Notes under the pieces: model-generated
What the model was told of the DNA's origin: nothing
Database searches by the model: none
The model's input: only the letters and a program-made list of their open reading frames with translations
Made by a program: the position numbers and the translations under genes
Part shown: piece after piece, positions 7,464 to 15,300 of the stretch
Position numbering within the stretch: position 1 is the stretch's first letter
Layout of the letters: each line of letters opens with the position of its first letter
Assembly: GCA_038203875.1 (NCBI GenBank)
Contig: JBBRDN010000001.1
Coordinates: 13,632-77,631 of the forward strand
Reading direction: 5' to 3'
DNA from: CANJSG01 sp038203875
GTDB taxonomy: Bacteria > Verrucomicrobiota > Verrucomicrobiia > Limisphaerales > CANJSG01
DNA length: 64,000 bases

Positions 7464-8174
7464 TCAACACTTCGGCGACTTGCGCTTCTTGCCGATCGCG
7501 CTGCGGGCTTCGAACTTCTCGATACGTTCGGGCGCGAACGGAATCGTGCCGCAGTTCCCGATCTGCTCGACGGCGATCTTGCCGATGCCCTTGGCGGTGG
7601 CGACCGCGACTTGGTGGAGGGGTTTGACGTAGCAGGCGATGGCGATGACGAAACTGTTCATCGCGTATTTGAGCCGATCAGGCTGCTGGTGGATCGACTT
7701 CGCCACGCGTTGCAGGTGCGACTTGATCTCGGCCAGGTCGAGGACCGCGTCCTCCTGGATTGCGACCATGCTGCTGTAGGTCTGCCAACCGGCGGAAGCG
7801 ATGGTCGCGTCCTTCGATTCGATCCACTTCAAGGCCATCTCCCGGCCATGCGGGCCCGCGGACGCCACCCACGGGACCGTGAACTCGGCGACCCAGTCGC
7901 AGGTGGCGCCCTCGATCCACTTTTGAAGGTCCTTCCTGGTCATCTTCGCGTCGTCCGCGATCAGCCCGGCGAGATACATCACGTCGGCGATTCCGGTGTC
8001 GTAGAGATCCAGGGCGAGCTGGTAGTCTTTCTTCACCCGTTTCTGGATCTTCTTCAGGTCCTCGACCTTCATGCCGAGGCACGGCTCCTTGGCACCGCCG
8101 TTGTTCACCCAGTTCTTTTTGGCATGGGCGTTGGCTGCTTTCGTGAGTTCGGCGACAATGTCCTTGGCGTTCAT
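7464..8174 (-). CDS. AlkD-like DNA alkylation repair / HEAT-repeat protein
   Basis: 236 residues, ATG at 8174 preceded by AGGGAG six bases upstream. Members of the AlkD family are all-helical HEAT-like proteins; true AlkD excises positively charged alkylpurines. Family cues: GMKVEDLKKIQKRVKKDY near 34-51, then CDWVAEFTVPWVA and ALKWIESKDATIASAGWQTY. The conserved Asp/Trp/Arg active-site set of AlkD cannot be verified by eye, so enzymatic activity is uncertain. It lies immediately downstream of two integron-type cassettes on the same strand, but no attC-like sequence follows its own stop. Confidence 0.75.
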   Translation of the reverse strand: MNAKDIVAELTKAANAHAKKNWVNNGGAKEPCLGMKVEDLKKIQKRVKKDYQLALDLYDTGIADVMYLAGLIADDAKMTRKDLQKWIEGATCDWVAEFTVPWVASAGPHGREMALKWIESKDATIASAGWQTYSSMVAIQEDAVLDLAEIKSHLQRVAKSIHQQPDRLKYAMNSFVIAIACYVKPLHQVAVATAKGIGKIAVEQIGNCGTIPFAPERIEKFEARSAIGKKRKSPKC

Positions 8175-8256
8175 TTTGGCTCTCCCTGAGGTTGCAGTGG
8201 TGTGGGTTTTTATCCGTGTGCTTTATGGAGTGGGCTGCTCAGGGCGCGCAAACGTG

Positions 8257-8349
8257 GTGTAACGGCCCAAGCTCAGCGACGGCGGCCACGAGTCGCGCCG
8301 CTTGCAACCCGGACGGGACGCCGCCATTCGCTCCAGCGCATCGCTAGGT
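8257..8349 (-). mobile_element. Integron attC recombination site 1
   Basis: 93-base imperfect palindrome 6 bases beyond the cupin stop. Plus-strand ends are GTGTAAC (8257-8263) and GCTAGGT (8343-8349), i.e. degenerate R' and R'' boxes. Next to them are CAAGCTCAGCG and CGCTCCAGCGCAT, the L boxes; the arm nearest the gene has the extra base. The centre shares TTGCAACC with attC site 2, and overall length and order are the same. Orientation fits a minus-strand cassette gene. Confidence 0.75.
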
Positions 8350-8354
8350 CTTGT

Positions 8355-8714
8355 TCACTTTGATTTGGCGTAGTCGATCATGCCTTGGAAATCGATGACC
8401 ACAGCCGCTTCATCTCCAACCGTCCAAGCGTCGTGCCCTGAGGGCAGAAGCGACACATCGCCGGGTTTGCAGTCGAACCCTGTGCCATCATCCATCTGGA
8501 TGTGGAGTATGCCCGAGACGTGATACTGGAAATGAGGTGCCTCACAACTCTTGGTCTTGGCGAGAGGCTGGAGAGATTCAGCCCATCTCCAACCTGGTTC
8601 AAATATACACCGTCCGATCGTCGCGCCGCCGATCGTGATGATCTCTAGTCGGCCTTTCGGGAACTCGCGAATTTCGTCAGGAGCTCCGAAATGTTTTAGT
8701 TCTGCTGTGTCCAT
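8355..8714 (-). CDS. Cupin-domain protein carried as an integron-type cassette
   Basis: 119 residues, ATG at 8714. A single cupin barrel: GRCIFEPGWRWAE then HFQYHVSGILHIQMDDG (motif 1 region) and DCKPGDVSLLPSGHDAWTVGDE (motif 2, in two pieces). Small cupins bind a metal and act in many small-molecule reactions, so no substrate is proposed. The gene fills a cassette: attC 1 begins 6 bases after its stop and attC 2 lies 57 bases upstream of its start. That spacing, single gene per unit and same orientation are characteristic of integron gene cassettes. Composition is less GC-rich than neighbours. Confidence 0.8.
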   Translation of the reverse strand: MDTAELKHFGAPDEIREFPKGRLEIITIGGATIGRCIFEPGWRWAESLQPLAKTKSCEAPHFQYHVSGILHIQMDDGTGFDCKPGDVSLLPSGHDAWTVGDEAAVVIDFQGMIDYAKSK

Positions 8715-8770
8715 AATGATTGAGGTGCTATTGGAGTTTTGTTTTGCGGTTGAGAGAAAAAGTGGAAGAC

Positions 8771-8863
8771 GCCTAACGATCCAAGCTCAGCGAGCCGGCG
8801 CACGGGACGCGTGGATTGCAACCGGAGCGCGATGGCCGGGTCCGCTTCAGCGCATGGTTAGGT
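8771..8863 (-). mobile_element. Integron attC recombination site 2
   Basis: 93 bases bounded on the plus strand by GCCTAAC (8771-8777) and GTTAGGT (8857-8863), both matching the RYYYAAC/GTTRRRY core consensus. Inner boxes CCAAGCTCAGCG and CGCTTCAGCGCATG pair with one unpaired base on the gene-proximal arm. Same length and layout as attC 1; both hold TTGCAACC in the middle. It begins 13 bases beyond the zinc-ribbon gene stop. Confidence 0.85.
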
Positions 8864-8876
8864 GCCATCGTATGTA

Positions 8877-9107
8877 TCACGGAATGTTGATCGGAATGAT
8901 GGTGGAAGGCTGATCAATCGGGGTCGCCTCCTGGGCGAGTTGGCTCTGTTTCCGGCTCGCCTCCAACTCTGCCGTCTTCTTTTCGAGTGCGTCAGTCTCC
9001 GCGCCCGTGAAACGAAGCTCCTCAGGAATGAGCGCTCCGCAAAACCCGCACTTCGGCAACCTCCGGGTGTAGAGGGCTCGCTGGCAGTTTGGGCAGTGAT
9101 GTTTCAT
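8877..9107 (-). CDS. Small zinc-ribbon protein in an integron-type cassette
   Basis: 76 residues, ATG at 9107. The N-terminus has two knuckles, CPNC (5-8) and CGFCG (21-25), forming a zinc ribbon; the rest is a helical tail (ETDALEKKTAELEASRKQ) with coiled-coil character and an isoleucine/proline-rich end. No enzymatic motif. It stands 13 bases upstream of attC 2, so it is probably the gene of a second cassette; a degenerate attC-like dyad lies 14 bases upstream of its start. No clear ribosome binding site, common in cassette genes. Function unknown. Confidence 0.65.
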   Translation of the reverse strand: MKHHCPNCQRALYTRRLPKCGFCGALIPEELRFTGAETDALEKKTAELEASRKQSQLAQEATPIDQPSTIIPINIP

Positions 9108-9120
9108 AGCGCGAAGTGCC

Positions 9121-9173
9121 GCCTAATATTGTTACCAAGCCGCACCCGGTGCAGCCCATCACAACGGTTGGCC
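9121..9173 (-). mobile_element. Degenerate attC-like dyad, weak
   Basis: Ends GCCTAAT (9121-9127) and GTTGGCC (9167-9173) resemble attC core boxes, and the inner CCAAGCC matches the L-box flank of sites 1 and 2. The central stem GCCGCACC/GGTGCAGC pairs with one mismatch. It is only 53 bases long and both core boxes deviate, so it may be a decayed site. Confidence 0.35.
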
Positions 9174-9216
9174 AGCGGATGGTTTTCCGTTGGTCCTGAG
9201 ATAAGGAGGTTTTCCC

Positions 9217-9327
9217 GTGTTTGCCAGCAACTTCATGCAGTTCACCACACAGGTGGAGGGGCTCCACTGGGGAAGCCGCTTCGGCGCCGACGTTCGGTCC
9301 TTCTCTTCCTCTTCGTCCTGCTCCTAG
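9217..9327 (+). CDS. Possible 36-residue peptide with strong Shine-Dalgarno, doubtful
   Basis: GTG 9217 is preceded by AAGGAGG at 9203-9209, a perfect Shine-Dalgarno with 7-base spacing, and the frame runs to TAG 9327. The peptide begins VFASNFMQFTTQVEG and ends in a serine run encoded by a pyrimidine-rich repeat. No family recognised. It could be the start of a gene destroyed by the repeat that follows. Confidence 0.25.
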   Translation: MFASNFMQFTTQVEGLHWGSRFGADVRSFSSSSSCS

Positions 9328-9362
9328 TCATGGGACGAGGACGAGAAGGAGAACGACGAAGA
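9308..9362. repeat. Purine/pyrimidine-skewed inverted repeat
   Basis: CTCTTCGTC (9308-9316) pairs perfectly with GACGAAGAG (9354-9362); between them the left side is pyrimidine-rich and the right side is made of GACGAG/GAGAAG units. It sits just downstream of the symporter gene and could serve as a stabilising 3' hairpin or be a dispersed repeat. Confidence 0.5.
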
Positions 9363-9373
9363 GCATTGGGACT

Positions 9374-10702
9374 TCAGGCTTTCTCCGGAGGCGTCCATGT
9401 CCCCTCCGCCCTGGCCACGTAGGTGGCGGCGGTAAGGTCGCCTACGACGTTTACCGTCGTTCGGCACATGTCGAGGATGCGGTCCACGCCGAGGATGATG
9501 GCGATGAGGCCGGGGTCCACGCCGATGGTTCCCAGCACCACGATGATGAATGGGATCGACGCCGCCGGAATGCCCGCCGTGCCGACGCTTCCGAGGATCG
9601 CGAGGTATGCCACCATGATCTGCTGGCCGAGCGAAAGGTCGACCCCGGCCAACTGCGCGAGGAAAAGCACCGTCACGCCCTCGTAGAGCGCGGTGCCGTT
9701 CTGGTTGGCCGTCGCACCGACGGTCAGGACGAAGCTGCTGATGTCCTTCGGCAGCTTCAGATTTTCCTCGGCCACGCGGAGCGTCGTGGGAAGCGTTGCG
9801 TTCGAGGACGAGGTGGAGAAGGCGGTCAGCATGACCGTCTTGATGCGACGGAAGAAGTCCAGCGGCGACATGCCCGAGAGCCATTTCACCGCGATGGAGT
9901 AGACTACGAAGCAGTGCAGACCGAGGCCGAGGAGCACGGTGAACATGAAGGCCGCCAGAGCGCCCAACAGCTCGAAGCCGAAGCGCGCCGTGTTGGTGAA
10001 GATCAAGCAGGCCACCGCGACGGGCGCGATCTTCATGATGATGTCGATCAGCTTGGCCGAGATGGATTGGAGCCCCTCCAACGCATCGATGAAGCCCCGC
10101 GTCTTCTCCTGCGGCAGCAGCGTGGTCGCGCCGCCCAGCAGCAGGGTGAAGATCATCAGGTGAAGCAGATTCGGCGTCTCAGTCGCGACGGAGGCGAGGG
10201 GGTTCGTGGGGATGAACGTCTTCACGACCTGCATGGCGGGCGAATCCACGGGGCCTGTCTGCTTCGTTGCAGCCACACGCTTCTCGGCGTCGCCGGCGAA
10301 CTTGGCCTGCAGTTCCTTTTTCACGTCGTCGCTGATGCGTTTGCCCGGCTGGATGACGTTCGTCGCCAGGATGCCGATGGCGACGGAGATCGCGGAGATG
10401 ATCGCGCAGTAGGCCAGGCACCGGATGCCCACGCGGCCCAGCTTGCGCACGTCGCCGAAGCCCGCGACGCCGACGATGAGCGAGGAGAAGACGAGCGGAA
10501 TGACCGTCAGCAGGAGCAGCCGGAGGAAAAGGGTGCCGGCGGGTTCGGTGACGTTCTCGATCGTCCACCGGACGTGGGGATGATCGCCGCCGAGGATCCT
10601 GTTGGCCAGAAGCCCTCCGACGGCTCCGACGACGAGTCCCCAGATGATCGCGGTGTGGGCGCCCTTCTTCGGGCGGTTTTGCGGAGCATGCGCCTCGGCC
10701 AT
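9374..10702 (-). CDS. Dicarboxylate/amino-acid:cation symporter (DAACS family)
   Basis: 442 residues from ATG 10702; longer upstream frames lack a better start and a promoter-like TAGCGT sits 8 bases before this ATG. DAACS/GltP-type inner-membrane transporters import glutamate, aspartate or C4-dicarboxylates with Na+ or H+. Signature elements: FSTSSSNATLPTTLR (serine-rich re-entrant loop HP1), LTVGATANQNGTALYEG (TM7 with the NxxGT ion motif) and LGVDRILDMCRTTVNVVGD (substrate-binding TM8 with Asp, Arg and Asn). A loop around residues 75-120 is longer than usual and charged. Substrate cannot be fixed. Confidence 0.92.
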   Translation of the reverse strand: MAEAHAPQNRPKKGAHTAIIWGLVVGAVGGLLANRILGGDHPHVRWTIENVTEPAGTLFLRLLLLTVIPLVFSSLIVGVAGFGDVRKLGRVGIRCLAYCAIISAISVAIGILATNVIQPGKRISDDVKKELQAKFAGDAEKRVAATKQTGPVDSPAMQVVKTFIPTNPLASVATETPNLLHLMIFTLLLGGATTLLPQEKTRGFIDALEGLQSISAKLIDIIMKIAPVAVACLIFTNTARFGFELLGALAAFMFTVLLGLGLHCFVVYSIAVKWLSGMSPLDFFRRIKTVMLTAFSTSSSNATLPTTLRVAEENLKLPKDISSFVLTVGATANQNGTALYEGVTVLFLAQLAGVDLSLGQQIMVAYLAILGSVGTAGIPAASIPFIIVVLGTIGVDPGLIAIILGVDRILDMCRTTVNVVGDLTAATYVARAEGTWTPPEKA

Positions 10703-10710
10703 GGGGCGGG

Positions 10711-10739
10711 ACGCTAGCGGCCGATCCCGGGCCCGCCAA
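10711..10739 (-). promoter_or_regulatory. Predicted promoter of the DAACS symporter
   Basis: Minus strand TTGGCG (10734-10739), 17-base spacer, TAGCGT (10711-10716). The -10 box ends 8 bases from the ATG, implying an almost leaderless transcript. Same architecture as several other promoters in the window. Confidence 0.5.
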
Positions 10740-10787
10740 GACTTGCCGCTCCTTGACCCTAAGAAACGGTTCCGCAAAGTCGCCGCG

Positions 10788-11405
10788 ATGGAAGATTCCA
10801 CCCAGTCCGCCTCGCGGCGCCGTCAACGCGCCCTCGTCGCCGCGCTCGTCATCGCCGGGTTTGCCGGTCTCGCGGCGGGCTTTGCAGCGGCGTCGCTCAA
10901 GGTCGAGACCGCGCCCAAGTTTGGATCCTTCTGGCTGCTGCTCGGGGCAAGCTTGTTCACGACGGTGTTGACGATTTCTCGCCTGCCGGTGTTCCGCAGC
11001 AGCGCGACCGCACTGTCGCCGATGTTCCGGCGTTCGGTGGCCGCGATGGTGCCCGTGATGCTGGTGGGACTGTTCTTCGGGTGGTTCGTGTCGCGTGGAC
11101 CGTTCAACGCGGCCGGCATGATTGTCCTGTCAGGCCTTTGGATGATGCTTCTCGGGTGCGGTTGGCTGGCGAACGCGGCTTTCCTGCCGGGAGGCGTCGC
11201 GTGGCTCGGCTGGATGATGCTGGTGCTCGGTGCGGGTGCGGCCACTTTGGGCCACGCCGGACCGGTCGATGTCTCGTGGCGTGTGGCGAACCTCGTGGTG
11301 GGTCTTGGCTTCGGCATCCCGCATCTCCTCGCGGCAATGTTTGTCCTGAAGCTCTCCGGCAAAGACAAACCGCAGCCAAAGCAGTTCGCGCCGAAAGCGG
11401 ACTGA
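10788..11405 (+). CDS. Multi-pass membrane protein of unknown function
   Basis: 205 residues from ATG 10788. Six or so hydrophobic helices: ALVAALVIAGFAGLAAGF near 15-32, then FWLLLGASLFTTVL, AMVPVMLVGLFFGWFV, GMIVLSGLWMMLLGC, VAWLGWMMLVLGAGAATL and NLVVGLGFGIPHLLAAMFVL, ending in a lysine-rich cytoplasmic tail. I do not recognise a family. It is divergent from the DAACS symporter gene (start codons 85 bases apart) and convergent with the next DMT gene. Confidence 0.75.
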   Translation: MEDSTQSASRRRQRALVAALVIAGFAGLAAGFAAASLKVETAPKFGSFWLLLGASLFTTVLTISRLPVFRSSATALSPMFRRSVAAMVPVMLVGLFFGWFVSRGPFNAAGMIVLSGLWMMLLGCGWLANAAFLPGGVAWLGWMMLVLGAGAATLGHAGPVDVSWRVANLVVGLGFGIPHLLAAMFVLKLSGKDKPQPKQFAPKAD

Positions 11406-11424
11406 CCACGGCCCAACTTCGTCT

Positions 11425-12309
11425 TCAGTGCTTGGTGCCCTTCGCGGTGAGGAAGACCGCGGCGAGGATGAGGACGCCGCCGATGGTTCGCTGAAGCATC
11501 GCCCGGCCACCGGCGGCATGGCGTTCGGTGTTCTTGAGGCGGTGGCCGATGAACCAGACGAAGGCGATGCTGAGCAGGCCGCGCGTGGAGTAGACCACGT
11601 TGGCTCCCGCGGCGTCCTTCCAGATGCCGATGCTTCCCGTGATGAGGATCGCCTGGATGCCGGACATCCCGACTCCGAAGCCGAGCCACTTCCAAGCCGC
11701 CGCAGGAGCGCGCAGTCCGGAACGCCCGAAGAACGCCAGGCCCACCAGCGAAAACAAACCCATCGACGTGAAAAGGAGCGCGAGGAAGTTCCAGACGCCG
11801 AAGCGTGAGGCCCACATCTGGATCAGCACGTCCGTCAACGCAAAGGCGCCCGCGCAGCCCAGCGCCAGCGCCGTCGTGAGACCGAGGCTCCGGCCGGGGC
11901 GAAGATCGGTGAAGCCCATCACCAGCACGCCGGCGGTCGTCAGGCCGGCGGCGGCCCATTGAGAAACGGTCAACGGTTCGCGGAAGACAATCCACAGGAT
12001 CAGCGCGACGAAGGTCACCTTGGAACCCAGGAGCGCCGTCGCAACGGATACATCGCCCACGCGGAGGGAGGCGACGTTCATCAAATGCCCCAGGGCAAAC
12101 GGCACGGCCGCGATCACGGGCAGATACCAGAGTTCCCATGGCACCGGCTTGGAATCGACGAAGATCAACGGAAGGAACAGGAGCCCGAGCACGACGTTGT
12201 TCACCACCACCGCATGGACGACGCCCGCGCCTTCGGCATAGGCGCGCTTGTAGATGAGCGACCCCAGCGCGAAGGAGATCGCGGCGAGAAAAGGCAGCAG
12301 CAGATACAT
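11425..12309 (-). CDS. EamA/DMT-family transporter
   Basis: 294 residues, ATG at 12309, about ten membrane helices. The N-terminus MYLLLPFLAAISFALGSLIY and the internal duplication (TVSQWAAAGLTTAGVLVMG and TIGGVLILAAVFLTAKG ending the two halves) are typical of EamA proteins. It is a different subgroup from the YedA-like gene at 3829. Substrate unknown. The stop is 19 bases from the convergent membrane-protein stop; no gene shares its strand closely. Confidence 0.82.
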   Translation of the reverse strand: MYLLLPFLAAISFALGSLIYKRAYAEGAGVVHAVVVNNVVLGLLFLPLIFVDSKPVPWELWYLPVIAAVPFALGHLMNVASLRVGDVSVATALLGSKVTFVALILWIVFREPLTVSQWAAAGLTTAGVLVMGFTDLRPGRSLGLTTALALGCAGAFALTDVLIQMWASRFGVWNFLALLFTSMGLFSLVGLAFFGRSGLRAPAAAWKWLGFGVGMSGIQAILITGSIGIWKDAAGANVVYSTRGLLSIAFVWFIGHRLKNTERHAAGGRAMLQRTIGGVLILAAVFLTAKGTKH

Positions 12310-12364
12310 CGGAACGGCGCAAACTGAGCGGCGGGCGGGCCGTTAGGTCAACGCCAAGGCCTTC

Positions 12365-15300
12365 CTACTTCTGGCCCCGTTTCGACAGCAGCCAACCGAC
12401 CAGGTGGTTGAAATCGTCGGGCTTGAGGAGTTCGCCGAAGTTGTCGGGCATGAGGGAGGCCTTCGATTCTACGCGGTCCTTGACCTGCGATTTCTGCACC
12501 TTTATCTCGGCGCCGGCCGCGTCGGCGAGGATCAACATGGCACCCTCTTCGCGCCGGAAAAGACCGCTGACAATCTCGTCGTCCTTCAACGTGAGGATAG
12601 TCGGTTGGAACGCATGGTCGACGTTGCGGCTTGGATCGAGGATGTCCTCGCAGAGGCGTTCGAGCCCGCGGCTTCCCACTCCGTCGAGCTGCGGGGCGAC
12701 GAGTCCACCGACACCATCGATGCGATGGCACGCGGCGCAGTTGAGTTGGTAGAGCTCCTGGCCTCGGGCGAGGTCCACAGAAGAGGCTTTGAACCCGGCC
12801 CTGCGGGCGTCGATGAGCTTCTGGCGTTCTCCATTGGCAGGGGGAAGATCCTTGGTCAGCGCGGCCAAACGGGTTTCAAAGTTGTCCGGTTTGGAGGCGC
12901 GGAGGCGCTCGACAAGCCTGGTGTCGGTGAGGACATGGGCGGTGACCTTGCCGCCGGCGATGCCTTGGAGGAGCGCTTCGGCACCGCTGCGTGAACCCGA
13001 TAACGTGGAGGCGATCTGCTTCTGCAAACGACTTGGAGCGGACCCGAGAAATGCGACAACGGACGCACGCGCTTTCGGTTGATCGGCTTCAGACAACGCT
13101 GTGGCGATGTCTTCCACGCCGGACGCCCCAGGCTGGAGGCGGGCGGCCAGATTGTCGGCGTAGGATGCGTCCTGGCCCAGGAGAAACCGCAGCAGCGCGG
13201 CCTGGGCTTTGGTGCCGAAGCGGCCGTCGTCCAGCGGACGCAGTTTGCCGACGAGCGCCGGACTCGGGAATGCGGAGGCGAGTTGCACGACGTCGAGGGC
13301 GCGGTCGGCCACGTCGCGCGGGGCGACAGCGGGCAAGCCGATGACCGCTGGTTCGATGCGGCCGATGGCCAGCCAAGCATAGGCGCTGCCGGTATCGCCA
13401 TCGACGACTTCGAGCACGGCGGATTTGCCAACTTCATCGGCGGAAAAAGTCCACTCGATCATGCGGGCAACGTCATTGCGGGGTGGTTTGGCTTCGCGGA
13501 GCACATGGCCGTCGGCGGACTTGAGCACGACTTTGTTCACGCCCTTCGCGGGTTGGTCGGGTTGTCCGTCGTGGCCGCAGAGGTAGAAGGAAAGTTTGGC
13601 GGGAAGAGAGAACGACCTGCTGCGAAGGATGCCCGTGAGCGCTTCACCTCCCGGCGCCAAGGAGCTGATGAGCTGGGCTGATTGGCCGTCGGCGCATTTC
13701 CGGTCCTGGAAGATCCACGGGATGGCGGTCTCGGCACCGGCAAGGGGGACGGCCTGCCATTCGGCTGAGGCCGTGGCGAGCGAGTCTACAAGCTGGCCCG
13801 CGAGCGTGCGGCCCCAATCGACGACGGCTTCGGGTGTGGACGCGCCGCGTTGGCCGAGGCCGGACTGGACGGACTTCAACAACGCGAGCTGCATGGTCGG
13901 ATCGGCCGCGAACTTCTCGCGGGCGAACGCGGCGATGGTCCCTGCGCTCGAGGCGTCGCCATGCCGGGCGGCGTGTTGGAGCAATGCGCTGACTTTGGTG
14001 GAATCGGTTCCAAGTCTCGGAAGTTCGGCCAGGATATAACGGGCGGCATCGGCGGACGGGACGGCGGGAATGATGTCGGCGATGAGGGCGCGCTGTTGTT
14101 CCGACAACTTGGCCAGTGCGTCAAAAGAACCGGAAAGCGTGAGCGTGTCGCGGATGGCTTTTCGCAGGACATAGACGAGGTGGGTGTCGGCGCGGTCGGT
14201 GGTGGCGAGGGTTTCGACGAGGGGTTTCAGCACGCTGACGCCGGGGAAGTTGCCAAGGGCTTCGGCGGCGCAACGTCGGACCAGGGCGTCCTTGTCGGTC
14301 AAACCGGAGAGCGCGACGGCGTGGGCGGCTTGAACGTAGTCGGTGTGCTTCGTCATTCCGGGCGACCGGTCCTGCTGCAGCATGTCCGCCGCGACGCGTT
14401 GGCTGTGGATGCGGACAAGCGGATCGGTGGACTTCGAGGCTTCGAGCAGGGCCGCAGGGGTGGGTCCGCTGTTCGGCGAGGGCGGGTTCAGCCGATGAAG
14501 CAGCCAGAGCGAATGGATCAGACGGAGCGAGTTGTCTTGATTCGAGGTATCAGTTTCGACAGAGGCGGATGCCTTGGCACCGAAGCGGTCTTCTATCTCC
14601 GACATGGCGAGCAGGCGACGCGGGAGATTTGGCGACCCGAGTTCTTTCACGAGATCGGGCAGTGATTCGGCTAGCTTGGCCGGACGCAGCTGGGTTGAAC
14701 CATTCTCGCCTTTGTAGACCACGCGCCAGATGCGGCCGCGCTCGCGGTCGCGCCCGGGATGGGTCAGCGGCACTTCGTAGTGGCCGATGATGCGGTTGTA
14801 GAAGTCAGCCACGTAGAGCGCGCCGTCAGGACCGAGGATGTTGTCCACGGGTCGGAACCACGGGTCGGTCGTAGTGAGGAAATCAGGCTGCTCGACGGCC
14901 TTGGGCGTGGAGCCAATGAAGGTGATCTTGTCCCGGTTCAACCGGCTGGTCATGACGTTGCCGATGAAAAACGTGTCCTGGTATTCGGCGGGCCAGAGGT
15001 TGTCTGCGTAATAGAACGCGCCATCGATGGCCGTGCTGCCATGGGCGTGCTCGATCATGACGGGCGCGAAGCCGAGGCCGTCATGCGGCTTGCCGAAGCT
15101 TGGATAATAACCGCCGGCGAGAAGCTGGTAGAGCGGCGCGCTGTGGCAGTCGCTGGAGTAGAGATTGCCACGTGGATCGAAAGTGAGGCCGAAGGGGTTC
15201 ACCTGGCCGTGGGTGTGGTGCTCCAGCTTGGAGCCGTCGGGCCGGAAGCGGTAGGTGTTGCCTGAGTTCAGGTGGACGACGGAGCCGTCGCGGTTGGTGA

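Noticed and set aside
5955..8189. 744-codon open frame on the plus strand across the ATPase and AlkD-like genes
   Set aside because: Spans two well-supported minus-strand genes; the product is Arg/Gly/Asp-rich low complexity with no family features.
8200..9200. Possible integron integrase near the attC sites
   Set aside because: No tyrosine-recombinase motifs (R...HxxR...Y) occur on either strand in or near this region.
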